The notes beneath the pieces are model-generated. The model saw nothing but the letters and a program-made list of their open reading frames with translations, ran no database searches and had not been told where the DNA came from. Source: Clostridiaceae bacterium Marseille-Q4149 (GTDB lineage: Bacteria > Bacillota > Clostridia > Oscillospirales > Oscillospiraceae). From it: a stretch of DNA of 64,000 nt. The DNA lies in assembly GCA_018228685.1 (NCBI GenBank), contig CP073691.1:744001-808000 (forward strand), written 5' to 3'. The position numbers and the translations under genes were made by a program. Positions 8,259-15,202 of the stretch are shown here, piece by piece (the first letter of the stretch is position 1; every line of letters begins with the position of its first letter).

Positions 8259-8500
8259 CCTATTTCGCAACGTTTTTTTCTCACTTCGGCGCCATGCGGT
8301 ATCAGCAGCTGTGCCGGGAGCAGGGGATCGAGTGCCGGGTGATGCCGGTGCCCCGGAATCTCAGCAGCAGCTGCGGCACCTGCGTGCGGTGTGAGGGGCG
8401 GTGGCTGGAGCCCCAGGGCGAGGCCGCCGGAGATGTGGAGCGCATTGCCGCCTGGGACGGGCGGAGCTATACGCCGGTTTATCAACGGACGGAGGAATGA
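8255..8500 (+). CDS. DUF3343 protein, candidate selenium carrier
   Basis: An 81-residue protein of the DUF3343 family, starting at an ATG that overlaps the yedF stop (ATGA). It keeps the family's C-terminal cysteine pair region: SSSCGTCVRCEGRW, three cysteines in about ten residues. Comparative genomics (yedE, yedF, DUF3343, selD co-occurrence) has linked DUF3343 with prokaryotic selenium metabolism; its chemistry is not known. Tight overlap with yedF and selD (3-base spacing) indicates stoichiometric co-expression. Confidence 0.8.
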   Translation: MTYFATFFSHFGAMRYQQLCREQGIECRVMPVPRNLSSSCGTCVRCEGRWLEPQGEAAGDVERIAAWDGRSYTPVYQRTEE

Positions 8501-8502
8501 CC

Positions 8503-9540
8503 ATGGAAACAGAAGTGAAGCTGACCAAGCTGGCCTCCTGCGCCGGATGCGGGGCCAAGGTGGGGGCCGGGACCCTGGTGAAGCTGCTGGACGGGTTCCG
8601 GACCCATTCGGACCCCCGGCTGCTGGTGGGGTACGACAAATCCGACGACGCCAGCGTGTATTACCTGGACGAGAACACGGCCCTGGTGCAGACCACGGAC
8701 TTTTTTCCCCCCATTGTGGACGACCCCTTCCTGTATGGGCAGATCGCCGCGGCCAACGCCATCAGCGACGTGTATGCCATGGGCGGGGAGCCGAAGCTGG
8801 CCCTGAACATCCTGTGCCTGCCGGAGTCCATGACCCGGGAGATGGTCCAGGAGCTGCTGCGGGGCGGATACGACAAGGCCTATGAGGCCGGGGCCATCAT
8901 CACCGGGGGACACACCATCCACGGCGCGGAGCCGATTTACGGCCTGGCCGTGTCCGGCTTCGTGCACCCCAGGCGGGTGCTGACCAACAGCGGCGCAAAG
9001 CCCGGGGACGTCCTGCTGCTGACCAAGCCCTTGGGCGTGGGCGTGCTGACCACCGCCGCCAAGGCGGGGCTGGCGGAGCCTGCGGTGATGGACCGGATCT
9101 ATCGCCAGATGGCCGCCCTGAACCGGACCGCCCGGGATATCATGGTGAAATACCGGGTCCACAGCTGCACCGATGTGACGGGCTTCGCCCTGCTGGGCCA
9201 CGGCTTCGAGATGGCCCAGGGCAGCGGCTGCACCGTGCACATCCAGAGCGGCAACGTGCCCTTCCACCCGGAGGCCTGGGACCTGGCCGCCATGGGCCTG
9301 ATCCCCGCCGGGGCCTACCGCAACCGGGATTACGCCGAAAAGGGCGTCACCGTCCGGGGGAACGTCAGCCGCACCATGCAGGACCTGCTGTATGATCCCC
9401 AGACCAGCGGCGGCCTGCTGATGGCGGTGGACCCCGCCGACGCCGAAGCCTGCCTGCGGGAGCTGCGGGACAGCATCCCTGCCGCGGCCCAGGTGGGCTA
9501 CGTCACGGAGCGGCAGGACAACTGGCTGATTCTGGAATAA
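8503..9540 (+). CDS. selD: Selenide, water dikinase SelD
   Basis: A 345-residue SelD that makes selenophosphate from selenide and ATP. SCAGCGAKVG near residues 12-21 has the catalytic Cys16 and Lys19 (equivalent to E. coli Cys17/Lys20); GYDKSDDASVYYLD and TTDFFPPIVDDP are the metal/ATP-binding stretches. The residue after Gly17 is Ala, and no in-frame UGA replaces the catalytic Cys, so this is a Cys-type SelD. The start at 8503 is chosen over an ATG at 8497 because GGAGG at 8491-8495 is correctly spaced only for 8503. No selA/selB/tRNA-Sec is in the window; selenium may go to a labile cofactor. Confidence 0.95.
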   Translation: METEVKLTKLASCAGCGAKVGAGTLVKLLDGFRTHSDPRLLVGYDKSDDASVYYLDENTALVQTTDFFPPIVDDPFLYGQIAAANAISDVYAMGGEPKLALNILCLPESMTREMVQELLRGGYDKAYEAGAIITGGHTIHGAEPIYGLAVSGFVHPRRVLTNSGAKPGDVLLLTKPLGVGVLTTAAKAGLAEPAVMDRIYRQMAALNRTARDIMVKYRVHSCTDVTGFALLGHGFEMAQGSGCTVHIQSGNVPFHPEAWDLAAMGLIPAGAYRNRDYAEKGVTVRGNVSRTMQDLLYDPQTSGGLLMAVDPADAEACLRELRDSIPAAAQVGYVTERQDNWLILE

Positions 9541-9544
9541 ACGA

Positions 9545-9575
9545 ACCCCCTCCGGCAATGCCGGAGGGGGCGTAT
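9545..9575 (+). terminator. Terminator of the selenium operon
   Basis: CCCCCTCCGGC paired with GCCGGAGGGGG (9546-9570) three bases into the intergenic space after selD; the following T run is short (CGTATTATAT). Confidence 0.65.
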
Positions 9576-9598
9576 TATATCAGAGGGTGCGCGGATGG

Positions 9599-10327
9599 TT
9601 AGTGGAGCAGCCACGGCATATAGCGCTTCAGGTACTTGAGATTGAACTCCCTGGATTCCTCCGCGAAGTCCGCCAAGGGCTGTAGACTCCCCTTGGCCAG
9701 GCAGTCCTGGGCTACGAAGGCCGTCTTAGGTTTCCACACCCGCCAATAGTCCCGTTTCAGCTTTTCCGGAGGAACATCCTGATCATAGTCACGTTTATTG
9801 ATATAGGTTGAATTTTTCAGAGCAGCCCATGTCATGGCCTCATCGCCGATTTCATACCGAAGGCAGGGACGCTCCGGACGATCGACCTCAGCGGGAGATA
9901 CTTTCAGGATGTCTGCCGGTGTCCGCACTTCGTTCAGGGCGTTAAGAGCACATTCCATCTGCCAGTAGAGGTCCTGGGATTTCATCCAGACCCGCGTGCC
10001 GCCATAGGGACCCGCTATGCGGCACATCTCCGGATCGCCCAGCTTGTATCTGCCCATCATGTCGCAAAAATAGCCGGCAATATAGCCCCGTATATTGGGC
10101 TGACGGTAATTGCACCACAGGTATTCCGACAGCGGCTGGGCGTAATACTCCACCCGCAGGTCGATGGTCAGGTACTCATAAAACAGCACCGTCTGAAGGA
10201 TGTTTCCATCCACCAGGCGCAGCCACTCCGTGTGGTCCTTATAAGGGTGGAACCCATTGTCCCACATTTTCTGCGCGAAGGTGCGCTGCACCAGCGCATC
10301 AATTTGCGGTATGTTTTTTCGTGACAT
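9599..10327 (-). CDS. Hypothetical protein, paralogue of 10805-11494
   Basis: A 242-residue protein rich in Trp and Tyr, with no signal peptide or membrane segment. It aligns along its length with the protein at 10805-11494 (shared: HTEW or FTEW..V, PLSEYLWCNYR or TLSEYMWCNYR, RPCL.Y..GD), and the last 55-60 residues are nearly identical. I do not recognise a family. AGGAGGAAAGCAG precedes the ATG at 10327; an ATG 13 codons upstream overlaps the neighbouring stop but lacks a ribosome site. The gene is lower in GC than the core genes, consistent with acquired DNA. Confidence 0.65.
   Translation of the reverse strand: MSRKNIPQIDALVQRTFAQKMWDNGFHPYKDHTEWLRLVDGNILQTVLFYEYLTIDLRVEYYAQPLSEYLWCNYRQPNIRGYIAGYFCDMMGRYKLGDPEMCRIAGPYGGTRVWMKSQDLYWQMECALNALNEVRTPADILKVSPAEVDRPERPCLRYEIGDEAMTWAALKNSTYINKRDYDQDVPPEKLKRDYWRVWKPKTAFVAQDCLAKGSLQPLADFAEESREFNLKYLKRYMPWLLH
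9607..9778 (-). repeat. Homogenised 3'-end repeat, copy 1
   Basis: About 172 bases covering the 3' end of the gene at 9599-10327 match 10813-10984 at roughly 96% identity (seven or eight differences counted by eye). The remaining two-thirds of the two genes have diverged strongly. Confidence 0.85.
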
Positions 10328-10362
10328 CTGCTTTCCTCCTATATCTTCCCAGCGGTAAAAAC

Positions 10363-10764
10363 TCACCCATCGCGGCTTAAAGCCCGGATAAGAAATCTTT
10401 TTGTCTTTGAGCCGATTTCGTGCTCGCCCTCAAAATAAGCCAGGTTGGCCTCATTGAAAACCATCAGCGCAGGGCCGTTTCCAATGGTCGATTGGATCGC
10501 ATCCTCAACGGGAGCGTAGGTCCCGTCGATGGATTCTTCGATTGAAATCACATAGCACAACCTGCCGCACCCCTGTCTTTTCAGCTCCGAACGGATATCA
10601 CTTCCGGGAGAGAACTCCTGGCGGCCGGTGCGCCTGAAAAACGACTCGTCCAGCTTCCAGATGTATGAATGCCTTTTTGATGATTGCAGAGCGTATAAAG
10701 CGCGGTCCTGGCGCGCCTTTGAGAAGTACCTCCGTACAATTTCCTTTTCCACAGCCGCGTCCAT
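10363..10764 (-). CDS. Hypothetical protein
   Basis: A 133-residue soluble protein between the two paralogues, same strand; its stop lies 36 bases before the ATG of the 9599-10327 gene. It is charged (many Arg/Lys/Glu), with VEKEIVRRYFSKARQDRALYAL at the N-terminus and GEHEIGSKTKRFLIRAL near the end. No signal peptide, membrane helix or recognised motif. Position and lower GC suggest it arrived with its neighbours as a unit of unknown role. Confidence 0.6.
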   Translation of the reverse strand: MDAAVEKEIVRRYFSKARQDRALYALQSSKRHSYIWKLDESFFRRTGRQEFSPGSDIRSELKRQGCGRLCYVISIEESIDGTYAPVEDAIQSTIGNGPALMVFNEANLAYFEGEHEIGSKTKRFLIRALSRDG

Positions 10765-10804
10765 GCCAAAGCCACCTTTTACAATGATCAGGTGTATGCT
10801 GTTT

Positions 10805-11494
10805 CTATTTCAGCAGCCACGGCATATAGCGCTTTAGGTACTTGAGGTTGAACTCCCTGGATTCCTCCGCGAAGTCCGTCAAGGGCTGTAGACTCCCCGT
10901 GGCCAGGCAGTCCTGGGCTACGAAGGCCGTCATGGGTTTCCATACCCGCCAATAGTCCCGTTTCAGCTTTTCCGGAGGAACATCTCCCTGAAAGTAATAG
11001 GAAGTAGGGCACTTGACATTCTCCAAGGCTTTCCACACGCCATCCATATCACCAGCATCATACCAAAGGCAAGGCCGCCTATGAAAAACGAGTTCTCTTT
11101 CATGGGGATAAGATAGAATATCCTGGGCCGTATGGATCGTGTTCAATGTTTCAATAGTGTACTGCAACTGCATATTTAAATCATTATTTGTGCATATATA
11201 ACGACAGTTCTCATCATATTGTGCACTGGCATTCCGATAAAAATTTAACGAATAGGATGTCATGTCTGTCTGGTTGCGATAATTGCACCACATGTACTCT
11301 GACAGAGTCTGGGAGTAAAAGAGAATTTCTGGCAGTGTATATCCAGAACAAAGGATGATCTGCATGACATTTCTATTCACCACGCGAACCCATTCAGTGA
11401 AGTCACGAAGGGCAAAAAAACCGTTAGCTTCCAATGTATCCTTCCAGTGCAGTGCCATGAAAGTATTCATTTTCTTCAAATACGGATTTCTCAT
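10805..11494 (-). CDS. Hypothetical protein, paralogue of 9599-10327
   Basis: A 229-residue paralogue of the protein at 9599-10327. The N-terminal part is clearly AT-richer and diverged, while the final 172 bases are almost identical to the other copy. GAAGGGAGATACATGT precedes the ATG at 11494, so the start eight codons upstream is rejected. It has the same aromatic-rich core (SEYMWCNYR) and no recognised domain. The AT-rich upstream region (11519-11700) is presumably its promoter. Confidence 0.65.
   Translation of the reverse strand: MRNPYLKKMNTFMALHWKDTLEANGFFALRDFTEWVRVVNRNVMQIILCSGYTLPEILFYSQTLSEYMWCNYRNQTDMTSYSLNFYRNASAQYDENCRYICTNNDLNMQLQYTIETLNTIHTAQDILSYPHERELVFHRRPCLWYDAGDMDGVWKALENVKCPTSYYFQGDVPPEKLKRDYWRVWKPMTAFVAQDCLATGSLQPLTDFAEESREFNLKYLKRYMPWLLK
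10813..10984 (-). repeat. Homogenised 3'-end repeat, copy 2
   Basis: Partner of 9607-9778; see that entry. Both copies are on the same strand and both are the 3' ends of coding sequences. Confidence 0.85.
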
Positions 11495-11707
11495 ACATGT
11501 ATCTCCCTTCAAATTCATTCACTGCGCTATGGGAAGAATGAAATTATCAGAAAATTCCAATTTTCGGGTATATTGACGTATCTGTTGGAATTATAGCAAA
11601 AAAACACAGAGTTGGCAACTCTATATTTTACAAATCCACACAGAAAAAAGGCGTATTTTTCCCGGGCCGGGGGCATATACTGAGGGGAAGTTTCCAGGAA
11701 AGGATGT

Positions 11708-12094
11708 ATGTCTATGTCCGATTTTTCCCAGCATGTGCCCCTGTCCACGTTTTTGCAGGCCCACCCCGACCAGGGGAGTCTGCGGGTGCAGGTGGCCTCC
11801 GGCGGCGGGACGTTTCCGGTAGCCGGGGCAAGGGTGGAGGTATACCGGCGGTTCGGGGGCCAGACCCACACGTTTTACCGGGGGCTGACCGATGAATCGG
11901 GTATCGTTCAGGGCATCGCCCTGCCGGCCCTGCCCGCCGCCTGGTCCCAGGCGCCGGACACCGCCTCCATCAGCGGCACCGGCTACCTGGTGTCGGTGCG
12001 GCACCCCTTGTTCGTGCCCCAGGAGGACCGGGAGGTCACGGTGTATGCCCGCATCGAATCCATTCTGCCGGTGATGCTGGAGCCGGTGATATAA
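11708..12094 (+). CDS. Small beta-sandwich protein upstream of a spore cortex protein
   Basis: A 128-residue protein with no signal peptide. RVQVASGGGTFPVAGARVEVYRR and YRGLTDESGIVQGIALPALP look like a prealbumin/CNA-B-like beta-sandwich, a fold used as a spacer or binding module. It is 12 bases upstream of the SpoIID-like gene and probably co-transcribed. CATATACT about 30 bases before the start matches the CATANNNT -10 box of sporulation sigma E/K, with GTATTTTT about 15 bases further up, so mother-cell expression is plausible. ATG 11708 or 11714 may be the start (GGAAAGG at 11699). The function is inferred only from context. Confidence 0.6.
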   Translation: MSMSDFSQHVPLSTFLQAHPDQGSLRVQVASGGGTFPVAGARVEVYRRFGGQTHTFYRGLTDESGIVQGIALPALPAAWSQAPDTASISGTGYLVSVRHPLFVPQEDREVTVYARIESILPVMLEPVI

Positions 12095-12106
12095 GGGGGG
12101 AGCGCT

Positions 12107-13450
12107 ATGCCTGCAACGCCTGTGGTCCCGGAGACCATTACCGTACACCTGGGCCCGCCGGGGTCCTCGGCCCGGAACGTGGAGGTGCCCTTTGCCGCCT
12201 ATATCAAGAACGTGGCCTCCCACGAAATTTACCCCACCTGGCCGGAGAACGCCATCCGGGCCAACATCCTGGCCCAGATCTCCTATGCCCTGAACCGGGT
12301 GTATACCGAGTATTACCGCACCCGGGGGTACGACTATGACATCACCAGCACCACCCAGTATGACCAGGCCTATGTGGACGGCGGCGACGTTTTCGAGAAC
12401 ATCAGCCAGATCGTGGACGACAGCTTCAACAACTATATCGTCCGGCAGGGCAGCGTGGAGCCGCTGTTTGCCCAGTTCTGCGACGGAGTGCGGACCCAGT
12501 GCGGGGGGCTGTCCCAGTGGGGCAGCGTGGACCTGGCCCGGGACGGCATGAACCCCTATGAGATTCTGCAATACTACTACGGAGGGGACATCAGCATTGT
12601 GTTCAACGCTCCGGTAGGGGGGAACGTGCCCTCCTATCCCGGGCGGCCTCTGCGCCGGGGGGACGTGGGCAACGACGTGCTGCTTCTCCAGCGGCAATTG
12701 AGCCGCATCCGCCGGAACTATCCGGCCATTCCGGAGATCCCGGAGCCGTCCACGGTGTTCGACGTGCCCATGGAGGAGGCGGTGAAGTCCTTCCAGCAGA
12801 TCTTCAACCTGACCCCGGACGGCATCGTGGGCAAGGCCACCTGGTACAAGATCAAGCAGATCTATAACGGCGTCAAGGGCCTGTCGGAGCTGTCCGGCGA
12901 GGGGCTGACCATCTCCGAGGTGCAGAGGCAGTATACCGAGGCCCTGCGGCTGGGGGACAGCGGCCTGGCGGTGCGGACGGTGCGGTTTTTCCTGGCTTTT
13001 CTGGGGTATTTCCTGCCGGAGCTGCCGCCCATCCGGCTCAGCGATGTCTTTGACCAGGAGATGCTGGACGCCGTGTATGCCTTCCAGAGCTATGCGGGCC
13101 TTCCCACCGACGGCGTGGTGGGCCGGGACACCTGGAACGCCCTGCGGCGGGCCTATGAGGACGTGCTGGAGGACCTGCCGGAGGACTATCAGCAGTTTGC
13201 CCGGGAGATTTATCCGGGGCGGTTCATCGTCCTGGGGGACCGGGGCGACACGGTACTGTTTTTGCAGCAGCAGCTGAACCGCATCGCGGCCCAGGACCCG
13301 GATATTCCCGCCGTGGCGGAGGACGGCATTTTCGGCCGGGGTACCCAGGCCGCTGTGCTGGCCTTGCAGCGAAAGCTGGGCATCGACCCCACCGGGGCCG
13401 TGGGCCCCGTGCTGTGGGCGAAGATCGTCACCCAGGGAGCGGGGTACTGA
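12107..13450 (+). CDS. SpoIID-domain protein with C-terminal peptidoglycan-binding repeats
   Basis: A 447-residue protein. Residues about 25-165 match the SpoIID/LytB domain: VPFAAYIKNVASHEIYPTWP holds the family's catalytic Glu, followed by ALNRVYTEYY and CGGLSQWGSVDLA. SpoIID is a lytic transglycosylase of spore engulfment. Three PG_binding_1 repeats follow (about 180-265, 285-350, 370-440), each with a D.G..T...Q or DGIVGKATW-type motif. There is no evident signal peptide, as for several spore-coat/cortex lytic proteins made in the mother cell. This domain combination recurs in Clostridia as a spore cortex-lytic-type protein; its exact substrate is inferred. Confidence 0.8.
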   Translation: MPATPVVPETITVHLGPPGSSARNVEVPFAAYIKNVASHEIYPTWPENAIRANILAQISYALNRVYTEYYRTRGYDYDITSTTQYDQAYVDGGDVFENISQIVDDSFNNYIVRQGSVEPLFAQFCDGVRTQCGGLSQWGSVDLARDGMNPYEILQYYYGGDISIVFNAPVGGNVPSYPGRPLRRGDVGNDVLLLQRQLSRIRRNYPAIPEIPEPSTVFDVPMEEAVKSFQQIFNLTPDGIVGKATWYKIKQIYNGVKGLSELSGEGLTISEVQRQYTEALRLGDSGLAVRTVRFFLAFLGYFLPELPPIRLSDVFDQEMLDAVYAFQSYAGLPTDGVVGRDTWNALRRAYEDVLEDLPEDYQQFAREIYPGRFIVLGDRGDTVLFLQQQLNRIAAQDPDIPAVAEDGIFGRGTQAAVLALQRKLGIDPTGAVGPVLWAKIVTQGAGY

Positions 13451-13458
13451 TAATAAAA

Positions 13459-13493
13459 CAGAGGCGGCAGACGATTTCGTCTGCCGCCTCTGC
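13459..13493 (+). terminator. Terminator after the SpoIID-like gene
   Basis: AGAGGCGGCAGAC (13460-13472) pairs with GTCTGCCGCCTCT (13479-13491) around a GATTTC loop. There is no strong T run; it also faces the minus-strand hydrolase remnant. Confidence 0.6.
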
Positions 13494-13505
13494 GGCGTTA
13501 TGGGA

Positions 13506-13799
13506 TCAGAACAGCCGGTCCAGAAATTTGTCCACCAGGGCCATGGTGTCCCGGTTGACGCCGGACTGTCCGGCCTGGCGGATGACGGTCATATGCTGAT
13601 TGCTGGCGGGGTCCGTGATCAGCCGGAAGTCCGCGCCGGGCAGTTCCGCCCGGCGGGCATACAGGGAGCAGCCGCCGCAGGGGACCTCCCGGTCTTCGCT
13701 GCCCTGGAGAAGCAGGGCCGGTACGCCGCTCTGGAGGCCCCGGACGGCGGACAGGTCCGCATATTTTCCGAATAGGAGCCGCTGCCCTCGGCGGCCCGG
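13506..13799 (-). pseudogene. Truncated alpha/beta-hydrolase, C-terminal remnant
   Basis: On the minus strand about 95 codons run to TGA at 13506-13508, reading GVPALLLQGSEDREVP then ADFRLITDPASNQHMTVI and VDKFLDRLF. This is the C-terminal third of an alpha/beta hydrolase: the beta-strand with the acid-bearing GSED loop and the late His in NQHM. The upstream two-thirds, including the nucleophile elbow, are missing, and homology stops at about 13799, exactly where a duplicated tRNA-proximal segment begins. I read it as a gene truncated by a rearrangement at the tRNA locus. Confidence 0.65.
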
Positions 13800-13887
13800 G
13801 AATCCCTATGACAGAACCATGGCAAAAAGAAAAGACCCTCAGCTTTTGCTGAGAGTCTTTTTGGCAGCGGGAGAAGGATTCGAACCC
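13800..13887 (-). repeat. Duplicated tRNA-Gln 3' segment with terminator (tRNA remnant)
   Basis: 13800-13887 repeats 13938-14024 with two differences. The unit holds the tRNA terminator hairpin and, on the minus strand, the last 26 bases of tRNA-Gln (T-loop TTCGAAT, acceptor TCCCGCT, CCA). Beyond 13887 the sequence no longer follows the tRNA (GC-rich hairpin CCGGCGCAAGCGCCGG), so no complete tRNA can form here. Such a tRNA 3'-end copy is what site-specific integration or its imperfect loss leaves behind. Confidence 0.75.
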
Positions 13888-13968
13888 CCGGCGCAAGCGC
13901 CGGGAGCTGCGCCCGGATTGAATTTGTGTGAGGGTCCGAATCCCTATGACAGAACCATGGCAAAAAGA

Positions 13969-13998
13969 AAAGACCCTCAGCTTTCGCTGAGAGTCTTT
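13969..13998 (-). terminator. tRNA-Gln terminator
   Basis: On the minus strand, AAGACTCTCAGC, loop GAAA, GCTGAGGGTCTT then TTTC, directly after the tRNA CCA end. A copy with one loop change is at 13828-13860. Confidence 0.75.
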
Positions 13999-14072
13999 TG
14001 GCAGCGGGAGAAGGATTCGAACCCTCACATACGGAGTCAGAGTCCGCTGTGCTACCTTTACACAATCCCGCT
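13999..14072 (-). tRNA. tRNA-Gln (anticodon CTG)
   Basis: A complete 74-base cloverleaf on the minus strand: acceptor AGCGGGA with TCCCGCT, D arm GTG...CAC, anticodon arm GCGGA-CTCTGAC-TCCGT with anticodon CTG (reads CAG), T arm GAGGG-TTCGAAT-CCTTC, and an encoded CCA end. It decodes Gln. Its 3' part is duplicated 138 bases away at 13862-13887. Confidence 0.92.
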
Positions 14073-14193
14073 ATGTTCCTGACGAACAAAACTTATTATA
14101 CTCGTTTTCCGGCGTTTGTCAACACTTTTTTCCCGGCTTTTGAAAAAATTTTCCGGGGGCGGTTTGGCCCGCCCCCGGAGAGGGTAAGAGGCG

Positions 14194-14754
14194 TTACGCC
14201 GCCAGCAGGTCTGCCGACGTGAAATACTTCCGCAGCGGCTTATACAGCAGGGCAAACACCACCAGGCACAGAACGATGCTGGGCAGCATGTAGCTTCCGT
14301 TATAGATCAGGGAGTAGATCCAGGGGCTGGTCATGGGCTTGCCGAGGAACGTGTCGGGCATCCACTTGCCCCACACAAAGACGCCGATGAGGAAATGCGC
14401 CAAAAAGCGCAGCACGCCGCCGATGAGCGTGCCATAGTAAACGCTCCACTTGCGGCGGGACAGCAGGCCCGCGCCAAAGCCCAGTGCCACAAAGGCGATG
14501 AAGTAGTCGCAGATGATGGTGGTCCAGTCAACGGAGAACTTGTTGCCGATGAGGTAGGTGATGGTGCCGTACACCAGGCCCGCCAGAGAGCCCCAGCCGC
14601 AGCCGTACCTGGCGGCGAACAGGATGATGGGCAGCATCTCCAGGGTGATGGAGCCGCCGTTGGGGAACTCATAGAGCTTGATCAGGCTCAGAATCTCCGC
14701 CATGGCGATGAAGATGGCGGCCTCGCAGATCATGCGGGTCTTGTTGATTTTCAT
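14194..14754 (-). CDS. thiT: Thiamine ECF transporter S component ThiT
   Basis: A 186-residue membrane protein with six hydrophobic segments. The conserved ThiT features are present: N-terminal EAAIFIAMAEIL, GGSITLEMLPI, RYGCGWG, and a late YNGSYMLPS segment used in thiamine binding. It is the substrate-binding subunit of an energy-coupling-factor importer; the shared EcfA/EcfT module is elsewhere. A TPP riboswitch directly upstream on the same strand confirms the vitamin. AGAGGAGAAATCACAC sets the ATG at 14754; the upstream in-frame ATG is inside the leader. Confidence 0.95.
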   Translation of the reverse strand: MKINKTRMICEAAIFIAMAEILSLIKLYEFPNGGSITLEMLPIILFAARYGCGWGSLAGLVYGTITYLIGNKFSVDWTTIICDYFIAFVALGFGAGLLSRRKWSVYYGTLIGGVLRFLAHFLIGVFVWGKWMPDTFLGKPMTSPWIYSLIYNGSYMLPSIVLCLVVFALLYKPLRKYFTSADLLAA

Positions 14755-14835
14755 GTGTGATTTCTCCTCTTTGAAAAAAATAACCGCATCGCGGGCCCTG
14801 GAGGCGTGGCAATGCGGAAACAAAAGCCATATAGT

Positions 14836-14927
14836 CGCATTCCTACGCCGGCATTACCCGGATCAGGTTCGAGGGACCGGACGGCAATACGTCACATCTC
14901 AGCCGGCTTGCGCCAGCACCCCTTGGA
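14836..14927 (-). promoter_or_regulatory. TPP (THI element) riboswitch
   Basis: Minus-strand leader of thiT with the classic elements in order: GGGGTGC, GGCTGAGATG, CCCTCGAACCTGATC, GGGTAATGCC and GCGTAGGAA. It binds thiamine pyrophosphate and should lower ThiT expression when the vitamin is plentiful. No clear terminator lies between it and the ATG, so control at translation initiation is likely. Confidence 0.95.
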
Positions 14928-14937
14928 TTGTGAGGAT

Positions 14938-14966
14938 ATTCTATCACGGCTGTCGTTTTTTGTCAA
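14938..14966 (-). promoter_or_regulatory. Promoter of the TPP riboswitch-thiT unit
   Basis: On the minus strand TTGACA (14961-14966), 17-base spacer, TAGAAT (14938-14943), about 10 bases before the THI element. The 14967-15134 stretch beyond it shows nothing else recognisable. Confidence 0.8.
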
Positions 14967-15134
14967 TCCCTCAGCATACCTGCGCGGTATATGCGTCTAT
15001 TCTACGCCGGTATGCCCTTCGGGGATAGGCGGGTTTTCTATCCGGATGTGTCCGTTTTATAGGTCCGGGTTTCCGGCTGTCTCCCGCAGACGCACACCGG
15101 CTGGCAAAATCCCCGAAAATCCAACGTCCGCCCC

Positions 15135-15163
15135 TTGTCAAGTCATTCGGTGTTTGCTATAAT
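15135..15163 (+). promoter_or_regulatory. Promoter of the recJ-relA operon
   Basis: TTGTCA (15135-15140), 17-base spacer, TATAAT (15158-15163), 40 bases before the recJ ATG. A near-consensus housekeeping promoter. Confidence 0.8.
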
Positions 15164-15202
15164 AAAATATTATTTGCAGTACCGGGAAAGGGGTGTCCTG
15201 TC

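Noticed and set aside
8503..9540. Selenocysteine-containing SelD
   Set aside because: The catalytic position is TGC (Cys16), and no internal in-frame TGA occurs in the gene.
13862..13935. Second tRNA beside tRNA-Gln
   Set aside because: Only the T arm, acceptor 3' half and CCA are present; no matching 5' acceptor AGCGGGA, D arm or anticodon arm can be formed.
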